A stretch of 6,706 nt of DNA from Candidatus Hydrogenedentota bacterium (GTDB lineage: Bacteria; Hydrogenedentota; Hydrogenedentia; Hydrogenedentales; SLHB01): positions 1-6,706 of the forward strand of contig PWNM01000036.1 of assembly GCA_003557825.1 (NCBI GenBank), read 5' to 3'. The notes beneath the pieces are model-generated. The model searched no databases, was not told the origin of the DNA, and saw only the letters and a list, made by a program, of their open reading frames with translations. The stretch's first letter is position 1; each line of letters begins with the position of its first letter. The position numbers and the translations under genes are program-made. Of this stretch, positions 1-5,362 are shown one piece after another.

Positions 1-84
1 AGCCTTGATATCGCGCCGCCCACCGTCTTGCCCAAGAATGACCAGCGTGTAGCCACCAAGAAAAAGCTGTCCCGGACCACCTAA
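1..84 (+). CDS. Possible 3' end of an unidentified plus-strand gene (partial; alternative to the minus-strand reading)
   Basis: From the left edge, frame 1 reads 27 codons to a TAA at 82-84, with a lysine/arginine-rich end (ATKKKLSRTT). Further in-frame TAA codons at 91-93 and 97-99 give tandem stops, and a 7-bp stem-tetraloop follows at 93-110, as often seen downstream of genes. Third positions are mostly G or C (21 of 27), like the acyl-CoA dehydrogenase gene at the other end. A 27-codon open stretch at an edge is common by chance, so this is weak evidence. It excludes the minus-strand frame over the same bases. No family is recognised. Confidence 0.35.
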   Translation, partial: SLDIAPPTVLPKNDQRVATKKKLSRTT

Positions 85-114
85 GTCGTTTAAGCGTAAT
101 GCGTTACGCTGCAA
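1..114 (-). CDS. Possible 5' end of an unidentified minus-strand gene (partial)
   Basis: An open frame of 38 codons starts at a TTG (112-114) and runs off the left edge. It begins MQRNALRLNDLGG and continues with a short hydrophobic stretch near residues 16-27. The main support is a perfect AGGAGG at 122-127, seven bases before the TTG. The upstream in-frame stop lies about 45 bases before the start, and no ATG or GTG exists in the frame, so TTG is the only usable start. Against it, three of the early leucines use TTA, and no promoter is visible upstream. It is read in exactly opposite codon register to the competing plus-strand tail at 1-84, so only one of the two can be real. No family is recognised. 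Confidence 0.38.
   Translation of the reverse strand, partial: MQRNALRLNDLGGPGQLFLGGYTLVILGQDGGRRDIKA
93..110. repeat. Inverted repeat, 7-bp stem with 4-base loop
   Basis: AGCGTAA and TTACGCT form a perfect stem around TGCG. On the plus strand it sits 8 bases after the TAA at 84, where a 3' UTR hairpin would lie. No T-run follows on either strand, so it is not a classical intrinsic terminator. If the minus-strand reading is right, it lies within codons 2-8 of that gene. Confidence 0.5.
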
Positions 115-121
115 TCCATCC

Positions 122-127
122 CCTCCT
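122..127 (-). promoter_or_regulatory. Consensus Shine-Dalgarno (AGGAGG) before TTG at 114
   Basis: A full AGGAGG stands seven bases upstream of the TTG at 112-114 on the minus strand. It is the chief reason to consider a minus-strand gene at the left edge. The same bases can also pair, as CCTCC with GGGGG, in a small plus-strand hairpin at about 122-136, so its role as a ribosome binding site is uncertain. Confidence 0.38.
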
Positions 128-153
128 ATCGGGGGAGCTTCCGATATAAAAGG

Positions 154-163
154 CCGTTAACGG
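154..163. repeat. 10-bp perfect palindrome CCGTTAACGG
   Basis: The sequence is its own reverse complement over ten bases. It lies 27 bases upstream of the AGGAGG of the possible minus-strand gene, so it could be an operator half of that gene's control region. Palindromes of this size arise by chance fairly often. Confidence 0.3.
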
Positions 164-314
164 ATCTCCTATGACTATTGCATTATCCGGGTTTATTGTA
201 TGCATGGTCGATCGGCCGACTTTTCCCCACCACCATGGAGATACTCCCCGCAGCAGACGCTACAGGTTTGCACCGCCATCTGCTGCACTTTCAAACCGGC
301 GCACATAACAGCAG

Positions 315-330
315 CATGGATTGATCCATG
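315..330. repeat. 7-2-7 inverted repeat CATGGAT-TG-ATCCATG
   Basis: A perfect dyad with a two-base centre lies in the gene-poor stretch. The centre is too tight for a stable full hairpin, so if functional it is more likely a binding site for a dimeric regulator. No promoter elements are seen next to it. Confidence 0.35.
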
Positions 331-623
331 GTCACTGTATCCCTTGTCACATCCGCGCCGCATCTGCCTATCACCGCTCAAGCAATCCATCCAGCAGCTC
401 AACTACGAACACTCCGCGACCACTGGAAAGCTGCCCCCACAAAAAACCCTATAAGAAGCTACTGTCTACTATCTCATATAGCCATTTCATCGCACGAATA
501 CCACCCGCAGACCCCATACGGTCATATCTGGCAGTTATAAGAGTTTTGACAATGCAGAAGCAATAGCGGGTACCGGACCCAGGTGTTCAATGATGTACAT
601 GAACCGCCGTGGCTTTCCAAAAG

Positions 624-2714
624 TCAGTGGCGTTTTATCTGAGGCAAGACCCAGTTCGCCCAGTCGTAATGGGTATCGCCAAGGGCATCGATCTGAAGGA
701 TAAGGTCTATCTCCTGCCCGGCCCAAGGAGTCAGATCTACAGCTCTTTGTATCGGAGTTCCCTCCACTTGAATAACGTCAAAGACTGGTTCATTGTCGAC
801 TTGAATGGAAAATCCAACCCCATTTGCGGATTCAGCCGTGATGGCCGTGTTAAAGGTCAGTAATAGTTGGTCTCCGTTGGCGGCAGGCAGTTGGAGCTCA
901 TATCGAGCATGTCCGACACCTTCATCGGGTGGATGATGAAATATCGATTTGGTCGGCCAATCATTGACAACGACCACTGCGGAACGCCACCCACCGGGCA
1001 GATCATATTCGGCAATCTCGCCTGAAGGCATGACCACAGATACTTCCGCTTTGTACAACAGCTCATACAAATCAAACAGAACGTTTTCGGTATCAAGGTG
1101 CTCGACGGGTTCCATGCCAACGGTATTGGGGCTCTTTGGCATAGCTTCATCCCAGCTTTCGATACCGATAATGGGAAGGGCAAAAGCAAAGACCTCCTCC
1201 TGTTGATCCGTACCGGCCGCTTTGAACACATCCCATAGTAGCTTCTTATCTCCCGGCTCAAATCCTGTTGGTCCGTCCGGGTCCCATGTCCACAATCCGA
1301 GACATAGCCCGCCTTCGTCTCTCGCAGATACATGCCTATGATAAATGAACGCGTCAATTTCGGGCATGTGACTTACCTTGTGGTAGGCGTAGGCGAAAGC
1401 GGCAGCCTGTAGCGCCTCGCCCTCGGGCCCATCAGGCGTGTGGAACCCTTGCTCAGAGAGGATTATGCGCCGCGGCTGTCCGTCGAAGAGAAACTCTTCC
1501 TGGCGCAAATACTTTGTGAGAACCTCCAGGTTATTGAAAGTAATGCGGGGGGACTGGAAGTGCATAATGGCGCTGACATCATCCCAGAAGCGTGGTTCAA
1601 AAAGGTCTTCGGGGTATGGGTGGAACGCGACATGCCAAGGGAAATCACCTTCCCGCTTGGCCGCTTCGTTAATGCCCTGAAGCAACTCGTCACCGGGGAT
1701 CTCCTTGAGCGGGTGATTGAGTTCTCCCCGTTTCGTCCAGTGATGCGTGAATGAAGCATAGACTCGAAGACCCCGGTGATACTTATTCGCAGCCAGCCAT
1801 GCGATTCGGACGGCACGCACATAATCGGCGATGACCTCATCCTGGGGCGTTTTCCCAATGTTATGCCATGCCCAGTGGGACTGTAATTCGTTGCCCACGA
1901 CAATTCCCGAGATAAGTCCATGCTCCCCATCGGGACGTGTATAACGTTCCGCTATGAACTCTATAGCGGCGCGATAGGTGCGCAGCCCTTCCTCGTCGGT
2001 CAGGTTGAAGGCGCCGTGATGCATGGGCGCGTTGGCCAGGTCCGTGCGGGGGTGAATGAGTGGGTTTCCAGGTTGGGGTTCGGTGGGTATGTGATTAACG
2101 GGAATTGGCGTCATGTTAACGCCAAGTTCCGTGAGAGTCCTGTATTTTGAATCCAGATGACGGACGTATCCCGCATTGATGGGTACCTCGACTCCATCGA
2201 CTTCCCAGGTCATCTCTGGGTTTGGATTCTGCCAATCAATCAGCAGGCCGAGAACGATCCCTTCATCGGCGTAACGGGCGCCCACTTCTACGGCGTCCTC
2301 GATGTCGACGATACAGGTGAGGCCTTTGATCTCCTCGGGCCATGGAATTTCGAAGTCACGAGCCTTCAGGCCGGACAGATCCGTAACATACTGGGGCGCA
2401 GCCAGGGGGTGGCCGGAGACGCCATCGACCAGTTTATACTTGGAATAAAGTCGGTCGCGCCCATCGTCGAAGCGGTCGATTACCACAGGTTCTTCTGTCA
2501 TCATACCTTGAAAACACACAGGATAGGAGCCGTCCGGCGAAAATTCTTCGTAGGGACGTAGTTCATACATGATGACCTGCTGGTGGCCTGGATTGGCAAA
2601 GGAAAAGATAATGTGGCCGTCATTTGCTGCAATGGAAACGGGGTGTTGGGCTTGGGCACTGGATGCAAGAGATGCCAGGCCAACAGCCAGAGCAATGTTG
2701 AAGCAGGTTTGCAT
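624..2714 (-). CDS. Exported DUF5722-like putative glycoside hydrolase with C-terminal beta-sandwich module
   Basis: This 696-residue protein has a signal peptide (hydrophobic residues 5-20, cleavage near AQA-Q at 22/23). A beta-rich N-terminal part (about 28-95) is followed by a TIM-barrel-like region (about 145-500) that resembles DUF5722 proteins. Landmarks are the FNLTDEEGLRTYRAAIEFIA helix (236-255), GIVVGNE ending at Glu276, AFHPYPEDLF (363-372), RIILSEQGF with Glu421, and the arginine/histidine segment FIYHRHVSARDEGG (456-469). Asn275-Glu276 and Glu421, on putative strands 4 and 7, match the acid/base and nucleophile spacing of clan A retaining hydrolases. This assignment is inferred from that pattern. 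The last 120 residues, ending in DLTPWAGQEIDL and YDWANW, look like a carbohydrate-binding-type beta-sandwich. ATG 2714 was chosen because GTGAGGA stands eight bases upstream; GTG 2729 and ATG 2723 are alternatives, and the GTG adds an arginine to the signal n-region. It lies 74 bp after the DUF4838-like gene, probably in one operon. The substrate is unknown. Confidence 0.85.
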   Translation of the reverse strand: MQTCFNIALAVGLASLASSAQAQHPVSIAANDGHIIFSFANPGHQQVIMYELRPYEEFSPDGSYPVCFQGMMTEEPVVIDRFDDGRDRLYSKYKLVDGVSGHPLAAPQYVTDLSGLKARDFEIPWPEEIKGLTCIVDIEDAVEVGARYADEGIVLGLLIDWQNPNPEMTWEVDGVEVPINAGYVRHLDSKYRTLTELGVNMTPIPVNHIPTEPQPGNPLIHPRTDLANAPMHHGAFNLTDEEGLRTYRAAIEFIAERYTRPDGEHGLISGIVVGNELQSHWAWHNIGKTPQDEVIADYVRAVRIAWLAANKYHRGLRVYASFTHHWTKRGELNHPLKEIPGDELLQGINEAAKREGDFPWHVAFHPYPEDLFEPRFWDDVSAIMHFQSPRITFNNLEVLTKYLRQEEFLFDGQPRRIILSEQGFHTPDGPEGEALQAAAFAYAYHKVSHMPEIDAFIYHRHVSARDEGGLCLGLWTWDPDGPTGFEPGDKKLLWDVFKAAGTDQQEEVFAFALPIIGIESWDEAMPKSPNTVGMEPVEHLDTENVLFDLYELLYKAEVSVVMPSGEIAEYDLPGGWRSAVVVVNDWPTKSIFHHPPDEGVGHARYELQLPAANGDQLLLTFNTAITAESANGVGFSIQVDNEPVFDVIQVEGTPIQRAVDLTPWAGQEIDLILQIDALGDTHYDWANWVLPQIKRH

Positions 2715-2722
2715 GGGTAACA

Positions 2723-2729
2723 TCCTCAC
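2723..2729 (-). promoter_or_regulatory. Shine-Dalgarno deciding the start at 2714
   Basis: GTGAGGA ends eight bases before the ATG at 2712-2714. The in-frame GTG at 2729 and ATG at 2723 overlap this site and have no such element at a workable distance. The partner gene upstream has the same layout (AGGA, eight bases, ATG), which strengthens the choice. Confidence 0.6.
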
Positions 2730-2760
2730 ACTAATCGCGAAACATTGGCCATACCATTAA

Positions 2761-2775
2761 AAAAAACCAAACCAT
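2761..2775 (-). promoter_or_regulatory. Motif ATGGTTTGG-TTTT, copy 1, in the gap between the two hydrolase-like genes
   Basis: On the minus strand this reads ATGGTTTGG followed by a run of eight T. Copy 2 lies at 4972-4985 upstream of the operon promoter. There is no GC-rich stem before the T-run, so it is not an intrinsic terminator. TTTAAT at 2756-2761 could be a -10 box, but its -35 partner (TTGCGG, 18 bp away) is poor, so an internal promoter is only a weak possibility. Confidence 0.25.
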
Positions 2776-2788
2776 AGACCCGCAAGTA

Positions 2789-4834
2789 TTAATGCACAAT
2801 CCCATCAAAACCGCTTTGGGGTTCCCGATGAGAGGCGTCGTTGAGATCCGCAAAATAAAGGTGCTCATGTTCGCGGCGAAAATCGATCAGGGCTTGGGCC
2901 CTTTCTGGAACCAGTTCCTGATCGTTATCATAGGCTTCCCAAAACGCCGCAGACAATCGGGCATTTTCCAATCCAGCCTGAAGGAAATGGATGCGCTCGG
3001 CGAACTCATCCAGGGGATGATCTTGAGCTATCTCCAATGCCTCGTCTAAGAGGCTCTTAGCTTCGTCAAAAACCTCTGGCGGATACTCAATATAGGATTG
3101 GATTGAGCGGGCAGGAAATAACTCTGCAAAAAAACCGGTATGGGGACAAAACCCTTCTTCAGGCGTTTCTGCTGCGAGTCTATCGGCTCGCTCCGCTATT
3201 CCATGTGCGTGGGCCTCCCAATAGTCAAAATAGTGTTCTACTTGCTCCGCCGCAGGGCCAAAGACGGAGAAATACTCTTGGCGTAAGGCTTCGATGTCCA
3301 TTTCAGGATGGGTGGCCAGGCGTAGATACATGTAGAGCATGGGTCCTCTAGTCGCCCAATGTCCGAAAAGCGAATCAAAGTCCAGGGCTTCTAGGCCGTG
3401 CTCATAGGCGAACTTGAAGAAATCCCCCGCTTGGCGGGTGCTAAAATACGGCATGACATAGCCGCCATGAAACATATTGGGTCGATAGGCCAATCGTATC
3501 CCAGTGTCATACCACCCCAACCATTGTTCACGCAACCAGGCATCCAGTTTATCGCTCATCGGCACCCAAGCGGCAGGCCCCGTCCATGGCACAAATTCCC
3601 CGTAGATTTGCGGACCCAACTCGATGGGCTCTATGGGGGCAGGAAAGTAGCTCCAATACAAAAACGTGGTTATCGTAACGTCAGGGTTGCGCTCTACGGC
3701 CATCTCCAAAATGGTCTTCCAGAACTTGGCATACCGATCAGAAACCACTTGGGGTTCATAGTCCATCCGGACGCTGTGGGGGTATTCGCTTGGCTCTGGC
3801 TGAGGGCCGTCCCAAGCCAGACACCCCTCACACTGACAAACTCCCCGCCGGTCAACTTCGCCTAACGATAGTCGGTCGCCGCCTCCCCAAGCCTCCTCTA
3901 CAATGTACCGATGTAGATCCGGATTGGAAACGCACATTGGAACATGCGCGGGGCTGCTCGATGCGCCATATGGCGGCACATCATGCACATAGCCCCGTTG
4001 GCCATCCTCGTGCATCATGAACCATTCCGGATGCTTCTCGCCATATTCCTCCCACCAACCGTGAAAGCGATGGCCAGGATTATAACGGGTACCGGAGCGC
4101 CCCAAGCGGTGACGGCGCATGAATGTCTCTTTGTCGGCCCAGTATTCCTGTACAACGGGTGCGGAGAAGTTCAGTCCTTCCGGACTCGGCTCGCGGCCGT
4201 CTGCTGCAGCATTCGCAACATTCCGGATATGCGAAAACCGAAAGTAGCGAATGCGAAATCGAACTTCCTGCGCCTCGTCTACCGGTTCTGTGATGGCGAT
4301 GTCATCGGCTTGAGGCACAAACAGGCCCAAAGGCCCCGGCCATGCCCAACGAACCCCCAGATAACGATGCAGCACCTCGTACACGCCGTATAGGGTTCCA
4401 TTCAGCCCCCGGTCGTGATAGTCTTCTTCGTCTTCCTTGCCGACAATGTACAGATCGCCTCCATCACTTCGTAACACAAAGGCATCGTCTTTCAAAGCTT
4501 CGGCATCAATACCCAAGGCGTTCGCAGCCGCCGTTGTTCCAACGAATATGCGGCTTAGATTGCCTGTCTCCGCAACCTCCGACTCCGACACGACTGGCAG
4601 CGCAACACCACTCGCTTTCTCCACATGTGCGACCAGTTCCTCCGCAGCCAACGTGCTCACCGGACTGGGCGTATCGGAGATAACAACAACAGCGCTGGCC
4701 TCCCCGGAGAGAACTATAGATACCGACTCTGGAGCCGGCATCGCTTCCTCTGATGACGCCCCAACTACTACAATGAATTGCATCCAACCAAGCATCAGCA
4801 AACAACACGAGATACGACTTCCTGAACTATTCAT
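2789..4834 (-). CDS. Exported DUF4838 / GH67-like family protein
   Basis: This 681-residue protein has a signal peptide (Arg7, hydrophobic residues 8-25, cleavage near 26-28). Residues about 38-180 resemble the alpha-glucuronidase-type N-terminal domain: AAEELVAHVEKASG, RIFVGTT, then GTLYGVYEVLHRYLGVRW. The central region follows the DUF4838 pattern: HPEWF (268-272), MCVSNPDL (300-307), LSLGEVD (322-328) leading to CQCEGC (333-338), SDRYAKFWKTIL (365-376), and GHWATRGPMLYMYLRLA before FGPAA. The C-terminus (about 575-681) is helical and charged. Members are presumed to act on glycans, but I know of no settled reaction for this subgroup; Glu326 and Asp328 are candidate functional acids by position only. 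ATG 4834 was chosen because AAAGGA lies eight bases upstream and the signal peptide starts there. The frame stays open to a TTG at 4933, but that TTG is the -35 box of the promoter. It is the first gene of a probable two-gene operon with the DUF5722-like gene. Confidence 0.86.
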   Translation of the reverse strand: MNSSGSRISCCLLMLGWMQFIVVVGASSEEAMPAPESVSIVLSGEASAVVVISDTPSPVSTLAAEELVAHVEKASGVALPVVSESEVAETGNLSRIFVGTTAAANALGIDAEALKDDAFVLRSDGGDLYIVGKEDEEDYHDRGLNGTLYGVYEVLHRYLGVRWAWPGPLGLFVPQADDIAITEPVDEAQEVRFRIRYFRFSHIRNVANAAADGREPSPEGLNFSAPVVQEYWADKETFMRRHRLGRSGTRYNPGHRFHGWWEEYGEKHPEWFMMHEDGQRGYVHDVPPYGASSSPAHVPMCVSNPDLHRYIVEEAWGGGDRLSLGEVDRRGVCQCEGCLAWDGPQPEPSEYPHSVRMDYEPQVVSDRYAKFWKTILEMAVERNPDVTITTFLYWSYFPAPIEPIELGPQIYGEFVPWTGPAAWVPMSDKLDAWLREQWLGWYDTGIRLAYRPNMFHGGYVMPYFSTRQAGDFFKFAYEHGLEALDFDSLFGHWATRGPMLYMYLRLATHPEMDIEALRQEYFSVFGPAAEQVEHYFDYWEAHAHGIAERADRLAAETPEEGFCPHTGFFAELFPARSIQSYIEYPPEVFDEAKSLLDEALEIAQDHPLDEFAERIHFLQAGLENARLSAAFWEAYDNDQELVPERAQALIDFRREHEHLYFADLNDASHREPQSGFDGIVH

Positions 4835-4842
4835 GTGTACAT

Positions 4843-4848
4843 TCCTTT
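4843..4848 (-). promoter_or_regulatory. Shine-Dalgarno deciding the start at 4834
   Basis: AAAGGA on the minus strand ends eight bases before ATG 4832-4834. Together with the immediately following signal peptide and the promoter at 4905-4933, it rules out the 33-codon N-terminal extension. Confidence 0.7.
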
Positions 4849-4904
4849 CAAAACCCGCCTTGTCTGCTTGTATTACCGTTAAGCCCATGGCCCTCAGCCG
4901 ATTC

Positions 4905-4933
4905 AGCATAACCTGTTTGGAACGGATTGTCAA
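4905..4933 (-). promoter_or_regulatory. Sigma70-type promoter of the DUF4838/DUF5722 operon
   Basis: On the minus strand a perfect -35 TTGACA (4933-4928) is separated by exactly 17 bp from TATGCT (4910-4905), which matches four of six -10 consensus bases including the key T-A and final T. Transcription would start near 4898, giving a leader of about 64 bases before ATG 4834. Upstream, 4940-4990 is AT-rich and could act as an UP element. Confidence 0.65.
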
Positions 4934-4971
4934 GCTGTTTTCATTTGATGTCTATTACACATTATGAACTT

Positions 4972-4985
4972 AAAACCCAAACCAT
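4972..4985 (-). promoter_or_regulatory. Motif ATGGTTTGGGTTTT, copy 2, upstream of the operon promoter
   Basis: It shares the nine-base core ATGGTTTGG and the following T-run with copy 1 at 2761-2775, differing by one extra G. It lies about 40 bp upstream of the -35 box, a position suited to an activator. On its own the core also forms a loose CAAA-CCA-TTTG dyad (4978-4988). Confidence 0.25.
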
Positions 4986-5138
4986 TTGTTATGATGTTCC
5001 CCCAATCCTTCAACAGATTCAGGGAAAATCGAGACGCATTGTTACAAATGTTTTATGGGGGCCCGATTTCTTGCCTTCCACGGAGAGCTTTGTGATATAG
5101 AACGCGACCCTATGGCGGACGTTGTGATGGCGTATTTT

Positions 5139-5168
5139 TTGACTTTTTGGGCCGATCTGGCGTAGTAT
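5139..5168 (+). promoter_or_regulatory. Candidate sigma70-type promoter for the acyl-CoA dehydrogenase gene
   Basis: TTGACT (5139-5144, five of six consensus bases) is followed after 18 bp by TAGTAT (5163-5168, four of six). A start near 5175 would give a leader of about 190 bases, longer than usual, with room for the dyads at 5255-5267 and 5320-5333. Confidence 0.4.
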
Positions 5169-5254
5169 TCCGCTTTATCTACCAGAGCAGCTGATTCGAC
5201 CGCGACGCCGTGCGGGTCTATGATGCGCTGTCTATATTTTTCCCTTACGCGCAA

Positions 5255-5267
5255 CCTGGGGGCCAGG
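5255..5267. repeat. Inverted repeat CCTGG-GGG-CCAGG
   Basis: A perfect 5-bp stem with a 3-base centre lies in the putative leader of the acyl-CoA dehydrogenase gene. It is followed by AAAG rather than a T-run, so it is not a typical terminator. Confidence 0.35.
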
Positions 5268-5319
5268 AAAGTGTGTATCGGCTGCTTGGTATGCCTATGC
5301 GGTGTCTTACAGCCCATGG

Positions 5320-5333
5320 CGTTCGTCCGAACG
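5320..5333. promoter_or_regulatory. Operator-like dyad CGTTCG-TC-CGAACG upstream of the acyl-CoA dehydrogenase gene
   Basis: This perfect 6-2-6 inverted repeat ends 29 bases before the ATG at 5363. Its outer flanks (GGCGT and ACGCC) can pair in an alternative register, so it could also act as an RNA hairpin. The half-sites are in the opposite order to the Gram-positive LexA box, so I do not call LexA. A dimeric repressor such as a TetR-type protein is possible but not shown. Confidence 0.4.
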
Positions 5334-5362
5334 ACGCCGATCCTGGATGAAAGGAAAGCCTA

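Larger units (their letters stand above)
115..623. other. Gene-poor stretch without a convincing coding region
   Basis: All six frames contain only short overlapping open stretches with unnatural composition, such as cysteine-rich or low-conservation-looking peptides, and no ribosome binding sites with matching starts. It contains a 10-bp palindrome CCGTTAACGG (154-163) and a 7-2-7 inverted repeat (315-330). A weak 4-bp stem at 568-580 lies just beyond the end of the DUF5722-like gene. A perfect TTGACA at 546-551 on the plus strand has no -10 partner. No terminator with a T-run was found for the DUF5722-like gene. Confidence 0.6.
4934..5362. other. Divergent intergenic control region
   Basis: This stretch separates the minus-strand operon from the plus-strand acyl-CoA dehydrogenase gene. 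It holds an AT-rich block (about 4940-4995), the second ATGGTTTGG motif copy, a plus-strand promoter candidate, and two dyads near the dehydrogenase start. Open frames here, including a 91-codon minus-strand frame at 5042-5317 and a 51-codon plus-strand frame ending at 5350, lack ribosome binding sites and recognisable similarity, so I do not call genes. Confidence 0.6.

Noticed and set aside
200..540. Short overlapping open frames on both strands of the gene-poor stretch
   Set aside because: They overlap one another, are rich in cysteine, proline or serine without pattern, and have no ribosome binding sites.
546..574. Perfect TTGACA on the plus strand
   Set aside because: No -10-like hexamer lies 16-18 bp downstream and no plus-strand gene follows.
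568..580. GGGT/ACCC stem as terminator of the DUF5722-like gene
   Set aside because: The stem has only four base pairs and no T-run follows on the minus strand.
2759..2766. Run of eight T (minus strand) as an intrinsic terminator between the two hydrolase-like genes
   Set aside because: No GC-rich hairpin precedes it, so transcription probably continues into the second gene.
2756..2785. Internal promoter TTGCGG-18-TTTAAT before the DUF5722-like gene
   Set aside because: The -35 box matches only three consensus bases; too weak to call.
4835..4933. N-terminal extension of the DUF4838-like protein from TTG 4933
   Set aside because: It would begin on the -35 box, has no ribosome binding site, and would place a charged 33-residue segment before an evident signal peptide.
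4437..4967. Long plus-strand open frame (176 codons) opposite the DUF4838-like gene
   Set aside because: It is an antisense shadow of a coding region with clear family motifs and has no signals of its own.
5055..5165. 36-codon plus-strand open frame starting ATG 5055
   Set aside because: No Shine-Dalgarno sequence before the ATG and no recognisable product.
5042..5317. 91-codon minus-strand open frame in the divergent region
   Set aside because: No suitable ribosome binding site, no recognisable similarity, and it overlaps the plus-strand promoter candidate and dyads.
5195..5350. 51-codon plus-strand open stretch ending 12 bases before the acyl-CoA dehydrogenase ATG, in the same frame
   Set aside because: The peptide looks fairly natural, but its possible starts (GTG near 5210, ATG 5291) lack ribosome binding sites; it may be chance or an old remnant.
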